Source: Gammaproteobacteria bacterium
GTDB lineage: Bacteria; Pseudomonadota; Gammaproteobacteria; Steroidobacterales; Woeseiaceae
DNA: 64,000 nucleotides
Direction of reading: 5' to 3'
Assembly (NCBI GenBank): GCA_029863125.1
Contig: JAOTWB010000007.1
Coordinates: 1-64,000 of the forward strand
The position numbers were made by a program, and so were the translations under genes. The notes beneath the pieces are model-generated. The model searched no databases and was not told the origin of the DNA. It saw nothing but the letters and a program-made list of their open reading frames with translations. Shown here piece after piece: positions 36,073 to 47,302 of this stretch (position 1 is the first letter of the stretch; every line of letters begins with the position of its first letter).

Positions 36073-36997
36073 ATTCGCCATCGAAGCACGTGGCTTAAGC
36101 AAGCAATTTGGCGAACTGCGCGCCGTGAGCTCGCTGGACCTCGATGTGCCGCGCGGGGAAATTTACGGCTTTCTCGGACCCAATGGATCGGGCAAGTCCA
36201 CGACGATCCGAATGCTGTGCGGGCTACTGACACCGACCGAAGGCAGTGCCACGGTTCTCGACACTGACGTGCCGGAAAACTCGAAGGACCTCAAGCCGAA
36301 AATCGGCTACATGACGCAGAGGTTCTCGCTATTCGGCGACATGACCGTCTTCGAAAACCTGCAGTTTATTGCCGAAATTTACTCCTACCCCTTCGCCGAT
36401 CGCTCGACTCGTATCGGAGAACTTCTTGACCGCTACGATCTCGTCGCGCAGCGGAACCAGCTCGCCGGAACGATGAGCGGTGGCGAAAGACAAAGGCTCG
36501 CGCTCGCCTGTGCCGTGCTGCATCATCCCGAGTTACTGCTTCTCGACGAGCCGACCAGCGCGGTCGATCCGCAAAGCCGCCGCGACTTCTGGGAGAATCT
36601 CTTCCGCCTGGCCGGCGGCGGGACCACGATTCTCGTGTCAACGCATTACATGGACGAAGCCGAGCGCTGCCACCGCCTCGCGATCCTCGATCACGGCGTC
36701 AAAGTCGCAGACGGCACGCCGCAGGAACTGCAGAATCGGACCGGCATGCATGTTCTCGAAGTAATCGCGGACGACCCGTACGCCGCGCAGGGCGCGATTC
36801 ACGAGCTCGAGGCCGTCGCGAGCGTGACACAACTGGGCGTTCGACTGCGTGTTCTCATACCTGATTCCCATGAACACCCCCGGGAGCTCGTCGAACACGC
36901 GCTCGCTGCGCGGAACCTGAAAGCGACGACCCGCCTGACCGCCGCGACGCTCGAAGATGTCTTTGTTGCCGTCACGATGAAGCCTCGGAAAACATGA
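36062..36997 (+). CDS. ABC transporter ATP-binding protein
   Basis: A 311-residue single nucleotide-binding domain protein: Walker A GPNGSGKST, signature MSGGERQRLALA, Walker B LLLLDEPTSAVD and the switch histidine in VSTHYMDEAER. It has the C-terminal extension found in CcmA/YbhF-type exporters. It overlaps hlyD by 11 bases and the permease by four. E. coli YbhF has two fused ATPase domains, whereas here there is one, so the transporter probably uses a homodimer with one ABC-2 permease type. Substrate unknown. Confidence 0.92.
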   Translation: MHSEFAIEARGLSKQFGELRAVSSLDLDVPRGEIYGFLGPNGSGKSTTIRMLCGLLTPTEGSATVLDTDVPENSKDLKPKIGYMTQRFSLFGDMTVFENLQFIAEIYSYPFADRSTRIGELLDRYDLVAQRNQLAGTMSGGERQRLALACAVLHHPELLLLDEPTSAVDPQSRRDFWENLFRLAGGGTTILVSTHYMDEAERCHRLAILDHGVKVADGTPQELQNRTGMHVLEVIADDPYAAQGAIHELEAVASVTQLGVRLRVLIPDSHEHPRELVEHALAARNLKATTRLTAATLEDVFVAVTMKPRKT

Positions 36998-38097
36998 TGA
37001 AGCCCCTGTACCGCATCATGGCTATCGTCAAGAAAGAGGTCCGGCAGTTGCGCCGCGATCGACTGACCTTTGGCATGGTCGTGGGGTTGCCCGTGATTCA
37101 GATGCTGCTGTTCGGCTACGCGATCAATACCGACGTCAGGAACCTGCGGACCGCCATCAGCGACCAGGCCGGCACCCATCTTGCAAGACAGTTCGTTGCG
37201 GAATTGCGGCAAACACAGGTCGTGGACATCATTGAATTCGTCGAGACAGCGGAGGAGCTGGAACAACTGCTGCGTGGCGGCAAAATATCGATCGGCGTGG
37301 TCATTCCGCCCGATTTCGACAGACGGGTCAGCGATCAGTCCCGCTCCGCCGTACAGCTGTTGGTCGACGGTACCGATCCGACCATACTCGGCGTCGCCAA
37401 TCAGCTGAAAACGATGCCGATTGGCTTCGACTCGGCCGGTCACGCTGCCGCTTCGCAGCAGTTGCTTGAAGTTCGGCCTTTTTACAACCCGGAACGCCGC
37501 ACGCCCGTCAACATCATCCCGGGGCTGATGGGCGTGATCCTGACAATGACGATGATACTGTTTACGGCAGTCGCCATCGTCCGCGAACGCGAACGCGGTA
37601 ATCTCGAGCTGTTAATCAATACGCCGCTGAGTTCTACCGAGCTAATGGTAGGCAAAGTGATCCCCTATATCGTTATCGGCATGCTGCAGCTGGCCCTGAT
37701 ACTCGCCGTCGGGCGGTTGCTGTTCGACGTGCCGGTACGAGGCAGTATCGCCGATCTGTACCTGGCGGCATCGGCGTTCGTCGCCGCAAATCTGTCGCTG
37801 GGACTGCTGATTTCCACGGCCGCAAAAACGCAGTTTCAGGCCATGCAGATGATGGTATTCGTGCTGCTGCCCTCGATCCTGTTATCGGGCTTCATGTTTC
37901 CGTTCGACGGCATGCCAACCCTCGCGAAGTACATCGGCGAGGTGTTGCCCAATACGCACTTCATCCGCCTGACTCGCGGAATAATGCTGCGGGACGCGAC
38001 GCTCCCAGAGCTGCTGCCGGACCTGTTCTATCTCATCGGCTTTACGCTGGTCGCGATGATTGTGGCTGCAATGCGATTCTCGAAGCGGCTCGACTGA
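36994..38097 (+). CDS. ABC-2 type permease
   Basis: A 367-residue inner-membrane protein. One N-terminal helix (~26-45) and a large extracytoplasmic domain (~50-180) are followed by five or six C-terminal helices containing MVGKVIPYIVIGMLQL and LLSGFMFPFDGMP, as in the YbhS/YbhR/YhhJ family. It has one permease gene, against two in ybhGFSR, so a homodimer is likely. Its ATG overlaps the ATPase stop (ATGATGA). It is the end of the exporter operon. Confidence 0.91.
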   Translation: MMKPLYRIMAIVKKEVRQLRRDRLTFGMVVGLPVIQMLLFGYAINTDVRNLRTAISDQAGTHLARQFVAELRQTQVVDIIEFVETAEELEQLLRGGKISIGVVIPPDFDRRVSDQSRSAVQLLVDGTDPTILGVANQLKTMPIGFDSAGHAAASQQLLEVRPFYNPERRTPVNIIPGLMGVILTMTMILFTAVAIVRERERGNLELLINTPLSSTELMVGKVIPYIVIGMLQLALILAVGRLLFDVPVRGSIADLYLAASAFVAANLSLGLLISTAAKTQFQAMQMMVFVLLPSILLSGFMFPFDGMPTLAKYIGEVLPNTHFIRLTRGIMLRDATLPELLPDLFYLIGFTLVAMIVAAMRFSKRLD

Positions 38098-38184
38098 GAA
38101 TAAACGGCCGGTCAACGGTGGAAATTTCCGGAATTGCTGCGCGAGACTCGCAAAATGGCGCTCTTTCTGGTCCAATCATCGCCC

Positions 38185-38799
38185 ATGGCACCGCAATCCC
38201 AACAAGCGCCCACCGTCTTTATCGTCGACGATGACGCGGCGATCCGCTTTGCGATGCAGGCGCTCATGGATTCTGTCAACCTGAACCACGAGATATTTGC
38301 GTCGGGAGACGAGTTTCTCGAGAAAATGACGGACCAGCGCCCGGGCTGCCTCGTACTCGACATCCGCATGCCCGGCCTCGGCGGCCTCGAACTTCAGGAA
38401 GAACTCATCAAGCGCGGCAACACGCTGCCCATCATTTTCATTACAGGTCACGGCGACGTGCCGATGGCAGTTGAAGCGATGCAAAAAGGCGCTGTCGATT
38501 TTATCCAGAAGCCGTTTCGCGACCAGGAGCTGCTGGACCGGATTCGCGACGCCCTGGCAACCGACGAGGAACGCCGTGAAGCACAGCAGCATCATGCCAA
38601 GGTTGCAGCACGGCTCGACCGGCTAACGAATCGTGAGCGCGAGGTCTTCGACCTAGTGGTTACGGGCAAACCGAATAAGGTTATCGCTTACGAACTGGGC
38701 GTCAGCCAGCGCACGGTAGAAATTCATCGTGCCCGGGTTATGGAGAAGATGCAGGCGAGATCACTCGCGGATCTCGTCAAAATGCACATGACGGCCTGA
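38185..38799 (+). CDS. FixJ/NarL-type response regulator
   Basis: About 204 residues from the ATG at 38185; earlier in-frame starts at 38134 and 38155 exist. The receiver domain has VFIVDDDAAIR, the phospho-acceptor Asp in LVLDIRMPGLGG, and the conserved Lys in DFIQKPFRDQEL, a FixJ-subfamily pattern. A short linker leads to a LuxR-type DNA-binding domain (LTNREREVFDLVVTGKPNKVIAYELGVSQ in outline). No kinase is adjacent. The nearest candidate is the PAS hybrid kinase at 53.3-55.2 kb. Targets are unknown, but FixJ-type regulators often respond to redox or oxygen. Confidence 0.88.
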   Translation: MAPQSQQAPTVFIVDDDAAIRFAMQALMDSVNLNHEIFASGDEFLEKMTDQRPGCLVLDIRMPGLGGLELQEELIKRGNTLPIIFITGHGDVPMAVEAMQKGAVDFIQKPFRDQELLDRIRDALATDEERREAQQHHAKVAARLDRLTNREREVFDLVVTGKPNKVIAYELGVSQRTVEIHRARVMEKMQARSLADLVKMHMTA

Positions 38800-38801
38800 G
38801 G

Positions 38802-39152
38802 CTATTGGCGCGCGCGGCGCATTTCGTCGAACTCTGCGCAATCGATACACTCATCGGCGTACGGATAGGCCTCGAGGCGCCCTGGCTCGATCGTCGTGCC
38901 GCATTCGGTGCAGGTACCGTAGTCCCCCGAGTCCAGGCGACGCAGCGCTGCGGAAATCTTGGCGATTTCCGCCCGAGCTTCGTTGCCAAGCGCGTCGACG
39001 ACTTCATTATCCTCGAACTCCTTGGCGCGCTCTTTGGAGTCAGCGTCTTTGCCGCGCCTCAGGTTCGCCGATATACGCTCGAGGCGCGCCATCAGCTCCT
39101 GCTTCTTTTGCTCAAGCTCTGCTCGCAGCGCCTCGTGTGATGCGGCCGACAT
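38802..39152 (-). CDS. DksA/TraR-family zinc-finger protein
   Basis: A 116-residue protein with an N-terminal coiled-coil (residues ~5-70) and a four-cysteine zinc finger: CTEC followed 17 residues later by CIDC. DksA-family proteins enter the RNA polymerase secondary channel and alter transcription. It lacks the DxxDxA tip motif of true DksA as far as I can see, so it may be a general stress variant like YbiI or RSP2654. It is convergent with the FixJ-type regulator, with only two bases between stop codons. Confidence 0.85.
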   Translation of the reverse strand: MSAASHEALRAELEQKKQELMARLERISANLRRGKDADSKERAKEFEDNEVVDALGNEARAEIAKISAALRRLDSGDYGTCTECGTTIEPGRLEAYPYADECIDCAEFDEMRRARQ

Positions 39153-39345
39153 ACTGTCCTCCTTCCGTCAATACTGCGTCCATCTAATCCTAAAGCAAGG
39201 CCTTTCGAAATGAGTAAATCCACTTACAACGAAATAAGTAGTAACCGAGACAGGCTAGGCATGTCGCCGTATGGCACGGCGGCTTGTCGCGGGTATGCTC
39301 ATGAGGAAGCTCAGTTGACCCCTCGAATCATGCGTCAGGTGTGAA

Positions 39346-40308
39346 ATGAAAGAAATATCAAAAATCCTCGCGGTTGTCGATCCGACAACCGAGGATCAGC
39401 CGGCGTTACGCCGCGCTGCCTGGCTAGCAAAGAAAAATAATGCAGAACTCGAACTACTTGTTTGTTATTACAATGAATACCTGAGTGGCGACCGCTTGTT
39501 CGACTCTCCATCACTCGAAAAAGCGCGCGACGAAGTAATCCAGAGCCATGAAAAACACCTGGAAAAACTGGCCGAACCGCTGCGGGCAGACGGCATCGTC
39601 GTCAAGACCACCGCTCTTTGGGATCACCCCTTGTACGAAGGCGTCGTGCGGCGCGCGGTCGAAAGCAAAACCGACCTGATCTTCAAGGATACGCACCACC
39701 ACTCTGCGGTGGCCAGAGCGTTGCTGACCAACACTGACTGGAACCTGATTCGCACCTGCCCTCTGCCGCTTTGGCTGGTCAAGCCAGTCGAGATTGCGGA
39801 TCCGCCGATTTTCGTCGCAGCAATCGACCCGATGCACCAGCACGACAAACCTGCCGCACTGGACGACGAGATCCTGCATGTCAGCAAGGCACTGGCCAAG
39901 AAGGTCGGCGGCGAATTACATGCATTTCATTCCTATGATCCGCGCATCGCCGTCGCGACCGCGACCGCGAATGCATACATCCCGGTATCACTGCCGTTCG
40001 ATGAGATCGAGAAGCAAATGCATGAAGATCACCAGAAGCGGTTCAAGGAAATCACCGAGTTTCACAAGATCGACGATGACCGCGCGCATCTCGTCGCCGG
40101 CCTGACGCATGAAGAGCTACCGATTATCGCGGAACAGCTGCAAGCGGATGTCGTCGTCATGGGTGCCGTCGCAAGGAATCGCTGGAAGCGCCTGTTCATC
40201 GGCGCAACGGCAGAACGGACGCTCGAGCACCTGCCCTGCGATCTGTTGATCATCAAGCCCGACTGGTTCAAGACCCCGGTCGATCTCGACGCTCACCAAG
40301 CCGCCTGA
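39346..40308 (+). CDS. Universal stress protein, tandem UspA domains (UspE-like)
   Basis: A 320-residue protein with two UspA folds: residues ~1-150 starting KILAVVDPTTEDQPAL, and ~150-310 starting PPIFVAAIDP. The second has the ADVVVMGAVAR...IGATAERTLEHLPCDLLII pattern of UspE. The classical G-2x-G-9x-G(S/T) ATP loop is imperfect. UspE-type proteins are induced under oxygen limitation and stress in many proteobacteria. The 193 bp upstream carries no other gene. A strong hairpin follows 21 bp after the stop. Confidence 0.9.
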   Translation: MKEISKILAVVDPTTEDQPALRRAAWLAKKNNAELELLVCYYNEYLSGDRLFDSPSLEKARDEVIQSHEKHLEKLAEPLRADGIVVKTTALWDHPLYEGVVRRAVESKTDLIFKDTHHHSAVARALLTNTDWNLIRTCPLPLWLVKPVEIADPPIFVAAIDPMHQHDKPAALDDEILHVSKALAKKVGGELHAFHSYDPRIAVATATANAYIPVSLPFDEIEKQMHEDHQKRFKEITEFHKIDDDRAHLVAGLTHEELPIIAEQLQADVVVMGAVARNRWKRLFIGATAERTLEHLPCDLLIIKPDWFKTPVDLDAHQAA

Positions 40309-40328
40309 CTCCTACCAGGATCCCAGTA

Positions 40329-40350
40329 GCCGGAGCTTACAAGCTCCGGC
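40329..40350. terminator. Intergenic hairpin between convergent usp and porin genes
   Basis: Perfect 10-bp arms GCCGGAGCTT and AAGCTCCGGC are separated by AC. It lies 20 bp after the usp stop and 29 bp from the porin stop, so it can serve both directions as a bidirectional terminator. No uridine run follows in either direction. Confidence 0.6.
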
Positions 40351-40379
40351 GCGGCACCATTTGTATCGGTGGGCGCCGG

Positions 40380-41606
40380 CTAGTAGCTGGCCGTGAACAT
40401 GATCCAGAACTTGTTCGTATCCGGGTAACTCGCGGTGTCGCCGGAAAAGAACGCCCCCTTGAAAAGAACGCTGTAGTTCTTGCCCAGGCCGCGGCCGACG
40501 GAAGCGTCGATCTCGGTACCATAGTCGCCGCCGCCCGTCTCGGCAGAGAAATCGTGGTAGACCCCCGTGAAGCTCCACGGGCCGAGCCGGTAATTTACCG
40601 TAGCGAACAAGTCGTCAATACCGCCGACGGGTGTCGTCAGAAACAGGTCAGCCCAGCCCTGGAACGCGTGCAGTGTCGCGAGCGGAGTACGGAACATCAT
40701 GCCGGGCTGGCTACCGCCGCCCAGGGATTCATAGCTCAAGCCCAGTGAAAGATCATTCGCAAGAGTGATTGTGCCGTCCAATCGTGCGTACTGCGCATCA
40801 TAGTTAACCGGGTTATTGGCAACGTCGGACTGCGTCGCGAATTCAGCCGTCACGGCAATCCTGTTCTCGCCGGTTTTGAAAGCGCCCGTGAGACGCGCGC
40901 CTGCAGTCGCGGTGGAAAACCCGGCAACGTCCTGGTTGTCAATATGATAGTAGTACGGCGTCAGCGACCAGGCGTCGTTCAGCGCGATCTTCGCGTTCAG
41001 CAAATGCACATCGACATTGTTTTTTCCGGCAGGCACGCGCTCACCCAAAATGCGGCGCACATAGCCAATGTAACTGTATTGCAGGCTGGTCTTTCTTAAC
41101 GCTTTGCTGGAAACCGTAAAGCCATCGTAGGTCTGCTCGTTTTGACGCCAGCCGACGCCACCAACAAAGCGCTGGTCGTCGAGCAGAATGCGCTGGCGCC
41201 CGAAACGCAGGGTCGTTGCATCGCTTGCCTGGTAGTCAAAATAGAGCTGGTTCAGGTCCGATCCTTTCGGATCCAGAACAGCGGGATACTGCGCCTTGCC
41301 GGGACTGGTACCCGCACCGCTGTCAAAGTCACTGAGAACATGGAAAACATAGTCATACTCCGCGAAGCCGGACCAGCCCTGCCAACGGCCGGTCCGGTAG
41401 TTGAAACGCAGCCGAGCCGTCAGCGCATTGGCGTCCTCGGCAACATTGTCGGGGTCGACGTGCTCATAGCGCGCCCGCACATTGACACCGACTTTTCCCG
41501 ACGTGAGCGCCGCACCGAGTTCGTTGCTTTCTGCCGCTCGCACACCGTAGGCCGATAGCACCAGCGAACACGCCGCCATCGGCAAAAACACCCGATTGAG
41601 TTTCAT
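40380..41606 (-). CDS. Alginate-export-type outer membrane porin
   Basis: A 408-residue protein with an N-terminal signal peptide (to about AVRAAES). Alternating beta-strand pattern runs throughout, and a C-terminal aromatic strand ends in FTASY, all typical of outer-membrane barrels. Segments such as NVRARYEHVDPDN, LRFGRQRILLDDQRFVG and DVHLLNAKI fit the alginate_exp-type porin family common in marine proteobacteria. It follows nirS by 38 bp on the same strand, so it may be a nitrite or anion channel of the denitrification operon. That role is inference from position only. Confidence 0.83.
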   Translation of the reverse strand: MKLNRVFLPMAACSLVLSAYGVRAAESNELGAALTSGKVGVNVRARYEHVDPDNVAEDANALTARLRFNYRTGRWQGWSGFAEYDYVFHVLSDFDSGAGTSPGKAQYPAVLDPKGSDLNQLYFDYQASDATTLRFGRQRILLDDQRFVGGVGWRQNEQTYDGFTVSSKALRKTSLQYSYIGYVRRILGERVPAGKNNVDVHLLNAKIALNDAWSLTPYYYHIDNQDVAGFSTATAGARLTGAFKTGENRIAVTAEFATQSDVANNPVNYDAQYARLDGTITLANDLSLGLSYESLGGGSQPGMMFRTPLATLHAFQGWADLFLTTPVGGIDDLFATVNYRLGPWSFTGVYHDFSAETGGGDYGTEIDASVGRGLGKNYSVLFKGAFFSGDTASYPDTNKFWIMFTASY

Positions 41607-41644
41607 TTTCTTCGCCTCGGTTCCACTCCGCTCGAGAGCCGCCG

Positions 41645-43822
<2,178 letters not shown>

Positions 43823-46003
43823 TTACCAGAACACGTTCAGGCTGAATGACGCACTGCGTCCGGCCTGGGCGAGATAGGGAATAACAGGATCGTTCGGCGA
43901 CAGGCTGCGCACATCGGACCAGTTCCAGTAGGTGCGGTCCGTCAGATTATGCAGCCCGGCGCGCATAACGGCGCGCGAGCCGAGTACTTGCGTCAGGTAC
44001 AGATCGAAGACAGCGTGGCCGGTAGGCTCGAACACGTCGCCGGTTGATTCGTCACGTCGGTCGTAGGCATCGGTAAACGTGCCTTTTAGCCGCAGCTGAC
44101 GCGATTCGTCAGCGGAATACCAGGTAAAACCGGCAGTGAGCTGCGCGGGCCCGACTGAATTCAGCGCCTGGCCGTTGTCCTTGTTCTTGCCGCGCGCATA
44201 GTACGCGGCTCCGTCGAAGCCGAAAGATTCGTTCTTGCCAAAACGGGCCGTCCAGCCCGCCTCGACTCCTTCGATCTCGGTTGCCGAAATATTCTGCGAC
44301 TGAAACAACGTGAAACCGCTCTCAGGATCAAGGCCGAGGTTGATCTTGGACTCAATGAAGTCGTCGTATTCCGTGCGGAATACCGAAAGACGTGCCGACG
44401 CGCGAATGCCGTGCCAGCGGAGTCCAACATCGAACCCATCCGACGATTCCGATCTGAGATCAGGGTTCGGAATTGCGCGATAAGCGAAAAACGGCATGTC
44501 CAGGCTGATGTTTGCATCCGAATACGGCGGTGCCCGAAAGCCGTGGGAATACTGGATATAGGCATCGACGCCCGGCGTCAGGCTATAGATGACACCCAGC
44601 TTGGGCGACAGCTCCGATTCCTCGAGGCTGACGATCTCGTAGCTCGGATAGTCCTCGAGATAGATCGCATCAGGCCGCGGCGACAGATCGAAACGGTCGG
44701 CACGGATTGCGGCAATGATCGTCCAGCTGCCGGCGCTGATCGTATCTTCAACAAACGCCGCTATCTCCGTCGTTGTGCTGACCGGGAAATCGCGTAATGG
44801 AAAAACTTCACCCAGGAGGACGTTGGTCCGGGTGCCTGTTGCCAGATCGGTCGACATTCCATCGCGATATTCCTCGGTATCCCGATCGCGATACTCGAGC
44901 CCGAAGCCCAGGCGATGGGACGCGACCTCGCCGCTGAAGTCTTTCCAAAGGTTCAGCTCGACACCGCGTATCTCCTGCTGGTACGAGAAAAACCGGTCGA
45001 TTGAGACGGGCGTTCTCGCAGCCGCCCGCTCATCCAGCGTGTACTGCTGAATGTCGGCCATTTCGTAATACGCCCGCACGACACCAGCATTGATCCAGCT
45101 TTCGGGCGATCCGAATTCGTAGGCAAGATTGACGACATCCATTTCATAGGAGTCGTCGCCTTCCAGTGCGGTCGTCGATCGATAGCGACCTTCGCCGAGC
45201 ACCGAATTCAGGTCCGACAGCGTATGCGAATCCTGGTGGATGAAGCTGGCTCGCCAGGTCCGGCCCCAGGGATCATCGGCAACGAACTTGATGAGCGCCG
45301 TCTGCCGCCGATGGTCTTTCGTGTCAATGCCGTCCGACGCCGCAGCGGAGTCAAGCTGCTCGCCGTCACGCCAGCTGAAACCGGCCATCAGTCCGAGGGA
45401 GCGGTCTCCCACCGCCAACATCGCCTGTGCGTGCCGGCTTTGATCAGCATCGCGCCACGTGCCCAGAAAGTCACCGCCGCCGCCATTGTCGCCGACAAGA
45501 TCTCCCGGGTCCGGCGTGCGCACGGCGACTACTCCACCGATCGCAGAACTGCCGTAAAGCGCGGAAGCCGGTCCATGCAGAACTTCGATACTCTGAACCA
45601 GGCCGGCGTCGATAAAATCGCGAGTTGCGTTCGAGAAACTGCCCGTATCGAACTGGTCCGTCAGCGGTACGCCGTCGACAAGAATAGCCACACGGTTGCC
45701 GCCGATGCCGCGGATGTTGATGCCTTCCGTGCCAAAGCGCGTACCGGCCGCCTCGTAGTCGACGCCGGGGACGTAACGAAACGCGTCGCCAATCGAAGTT
45801 GCCAGCTCGTTATTAAGCTCTGCTCTGGACAACACCGTGACATTGGCCGCGATTTCGCGGATCGAGCGCTCGTCCTTGTGGGCAACGACGACGATCTGCT
45901 CAACGGGCGCACCAGAGTCGCCAGTCTCCGCCCGGTCGGCCGCGAACACCGTGAACGCAGCGCCCAATACTGCGCCAAGCATGGCTTTCAGAACGGATTG
46001 CAT
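43823..46003 (-). CDS. TonB-dependent outer membrane receptor
   Basis: A 726-residue receptor. A signal peptide (to about VFAADR) precedes the TonB box region EQIVVVAHKDERS. The plug domain has INIRGIGGNRVAILVDGVPL and LHGPASALYGSSAIGGVV. The 22-strand barrel ends in SLNVFW. The pattern is closest to heme/hemoglobin or copper receptors. Upstream of nirS by 36 bp and behind the FNR/DNR-type box, it may import heme or a metal for the denitrification enzymes. The TonB-domain fusion at 12 kb is a possible but unproven energy partner. ATG 46003 is preferred over an upstream in-frame start for its signal peptide. Confidence 0.9.
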   Translation of the reverse strand: MQSVLKAMLGAVLGAAFTVFAADRAETGDSGAPVEQIVVVAHKDERSIREIAANVTVLSRAELNNELATSIGDAFRYVPGVDYEAAGTRFGTEGINIRGIGGNRVAILVDGVPLTDQFDTGSFSNATRDFIDAGLVQSIEVLHGPASALYGSSAIGGVVAVRTPDPGDLVGDNGGGGDFLGTWRDADQSRHAQAMLAVGDRSLGLMAGFSWRDGEQLDSAAASDGIDTKDHRRQTALIKFVADDPWGRTWRASFIHQDSHTLSDLNSVLGEGRYRSTTALEGDDSYEMDVVNLAYEFGSPESWINAGVVRAYYEMADIQQYTLDERAAARTPVSIDRFFSYQQEIRGVELNLWKDFSGEVASHRLGFGLEYRDRDTEEYRDGMSTDLATGTRTNVLLGEVFPLRDFPVSTTTEIAAFVEDTISAGSWTIIAAIRADRFDLSPRPDAIYLEDYPSYEIVSLEESELSPKLGVIYSLTPGVDAYIQYSHGFRAPPYSDANISLDMPFFAYRAIPNPDLRSESSDGFDVGLRWHGIRASARLSVFRTEYDDFIESKINLGLDPESGFTLFQSQNISATEIEGVEAGWTARFGKNESFGFDGAAYYARGKNKDNGQALNSVGPAQLTAGFTWYSADESRQLRLKGTFTDAYDRRDESTGDVFEPTGHAVFDLYLTQVLGSRAVMRAGLHNLTDRTYWNWSDVRSLSPNDPVIPYLAQAGRSASFSLNVFW

Positions 46004-46101
46004 AAAACTGCCTGCCTTCAGGTCGAGGGCAGCGGGCCTGACAACAGGGCCGGCCATCCCATACCGCAGCCTAAAGCTAGTTCTTCCGGGACGGCGCCGC
46101 C

Positions 46102-46142
46102 TTGATCTGGGTCAAGGCACGCCGCCGCGGGTTGTCTATACT
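46102..46142 (+). promoter_or_regulatory. FNR/DNR-type box and -10 element in the divergent nirS/NOR control region
   Basis: TTGAT-CTGG-GTCAA (46102-46115) matches the consensus TTGAT-N4-ATCAA at nine of ten defined positions. A TATACT -10 box lies at 46137-46142, which puts the box centre close to -41.5 from a start near 46150, the class II activation distance. The same box could also serve the minus-strand receptor-nirS-porin operon. Binding by the adjacent DNR-like regulator is inferred. Confidence 0.7.
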
Positions 46143-46162
46143 TACATCTAAGGCTCAATATC

Positions 46163-46912
46163 GTGGGGGATACCGTGCTGCAAAACCTCTCAACGCCGGA
46201 AAGAAGCAAGGTGCTAGACTCCCCGGCCATGGAAAATAGCGCCACCAAGATAGCGGCCTTAAAAGAACATTACCTTTTCGCGGGTCTCGATGATACAGAC
46301 TTCGAGTCGCTGATGCAGCGGGCGTCAGTGGTCTGCGTCGAAAGGGCTGCAGTGCTTTTCCATCGCGGCGACAGGGCCGACTGCTTTTACTTCATCGATA
46401 GCGGCCAGGTCGAACTGAATATCATCGCCCCGACCGGACAGAAAAAGGTCCTCGAGGTCGTCGGGCCCGATCGCACTTTCGCCGAAGCGGTTGCGTTCAT
46501 GGGCGGCCACAAATACCCGGTCACCTGCGAGGTGCTGAGCGACGCGGTCCTCGTCCGGATTCCCAACAAGGATTACGTCGACCTCATCTACACCGATCGC
46601 GATGCGTGTATGCGCCTCCTGAGCGACATCAGTCGCCATCTTCATGGGCTGGTCCGGGAGATCGAGCGCCTGACGGTGCAGAATGCAGGCGCCCGGCTCG
46701 TCAGCTATCTGCTGGAACATGTCGTGGACACCGATGAAGATGAGGCGACGATCCGCCTCGAGTTGCCGCGTCACGTTATCGCATCGCGACTGTCGATTAC
46801 GCCGGAGACCCTGTCGCGGCTGTTACGCGAGCTGGTCGATGCGCGCGTGATCACGATCGAAGACCGTGTTATCTTCGTCCACAACCTGTCACGCCTGCGG
46901 CCCTACGATTGA
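46163..46912 (+). CDS. dnr: Crp/Fnr-family regulator, DNR-like
   Basis: Up to 249 residues. The start is ambiguous: GTG 46163 (AAGG nine bases upstream), GTG 46175, or ATG 46229, which gives 227 residues as in Pseudomonas DNR. A cyclic-nucleotide-type sensor domain (~45-150; FHRGDRADCFYFIDSGQVEL) is followed by a dimer helix and a winged helix with HVIASRLSITPETLSRLL as recognition element. FNR-type N-terminal cysteines for an iron-sulfur cluster are absent, favouring a heme/NO-sensing DNR over FNR. It is the first gene before the predicted NO reductase and divergent from the nirS operon. Confidence 0.85.
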   Translation: MGDTVLQNLSTPERSKVLDSPAMENSATKIAALKEHYLFAGLDDTDFESLMQRASVVCVERAAVLFHRGDRADCFYFIDSGQVELNIIAPTGQKKVLEVVGPDRTFAEAVAFMGGHKYPVTCEVLSDAVLVRIPNKDYVDLIYTDRDACMRLLSDISRHLHGLVREIERLTVQNAGARLVSYLLEHVVDTDEDEATIRLELPRHVIASRLSITPETLSRLLRELVDARVITIEDRVIFVHNLSRLRPYD

Positions 46913-46926
46913 TCCCGGATGATAAT

Positions 46927-47112
46927 ATGAGCGCGATCTACTTCACTGTCGTAGCCGTCGCGCTTTATTTCGTCTCTGACAAGTTGCTGCAGCTGGTCGA
47001 GGCTCAGGCGGGCCGCCGCTTCGAATACCGCACACTGATTTTTTTCGTGATACTGCTGACCCTTGCATTGATCACGTTTTCCTTCATCCAAGAACTAACG
47101 GGGGTATCCTGA
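46927..47112 (+). CDS. Small two-helix membrane protein of the NO-reductase cluster
   Basis: 61 residues from ATG 46927. An N-terminal helix (YFTVVAVALYFVSDKLLQLV) and a second helix (TLIFFVILLTLALITFSFI) flank a short basic loop, EAQAGRRFEYR. It lies 15 bp after the dnr stop and overlaps the next small gene (TGATG). It has no recognisable family. Its place in the operon suggests an accessory or structural subunit of the heme-copper enzyme, like small subunits of other terminal oxidases. Confidence 0.7.
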   Translation: MSAIYFTVVAVALYFVSDKLLQLVEAQAGRRFEYRTLIFFVILLTLALITFSFIQELTGVS

Positions 47113-47291
47113 TGAGCGATAACAATGTCGGCGAGGGCCGTACGCAGGCGGCCGAGCAAGAACCAGTGCCGCTAATGCAGAGGCTGCTGGATAACCCATT
47201 CTTACTGCTGTTGCTCGGCATCCTCGTGCCGGCAGTGTTCTACATTATCTGGGGGATCATCGAGATCACCCAGATACCGATCGCTGAATAA
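47112..47291 (+). CDS. Small single-helix membrane protein of the NO-reductase cluster
   Basis: 59 residues. A hydrophilic N-terminus of about 28 residues is followed by one strongly hydrophobic helix (FLLLLLGILVPAVFYIIWG). Start ATG 47112 overlaps the previous stop; stop 47289-47291. It ends 11 bp before the CuA subunit gene. The tight TGATG coupling and conserved-looking layout argue that it is real. Likely a one-helix subunit or assembly factor of the downstream enzyme; this is inference. Confidence 0.7.
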   Translation: MSDNNVGEGRTQAAEQEPVPLMQRLLDNPFLLLLLGILVPAVFYIIWGIIEITQIPIAE

Positions 47292-47302
47292 GGAGCAAAC
47301 GC

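Noticed and set aside
38120-38129. GGAAATTTCC palindrome upstream of the FixJ-type regulator
   Set aside because: Only 10 bp and without a promoter or second copy nearby; too short to support as an operator.
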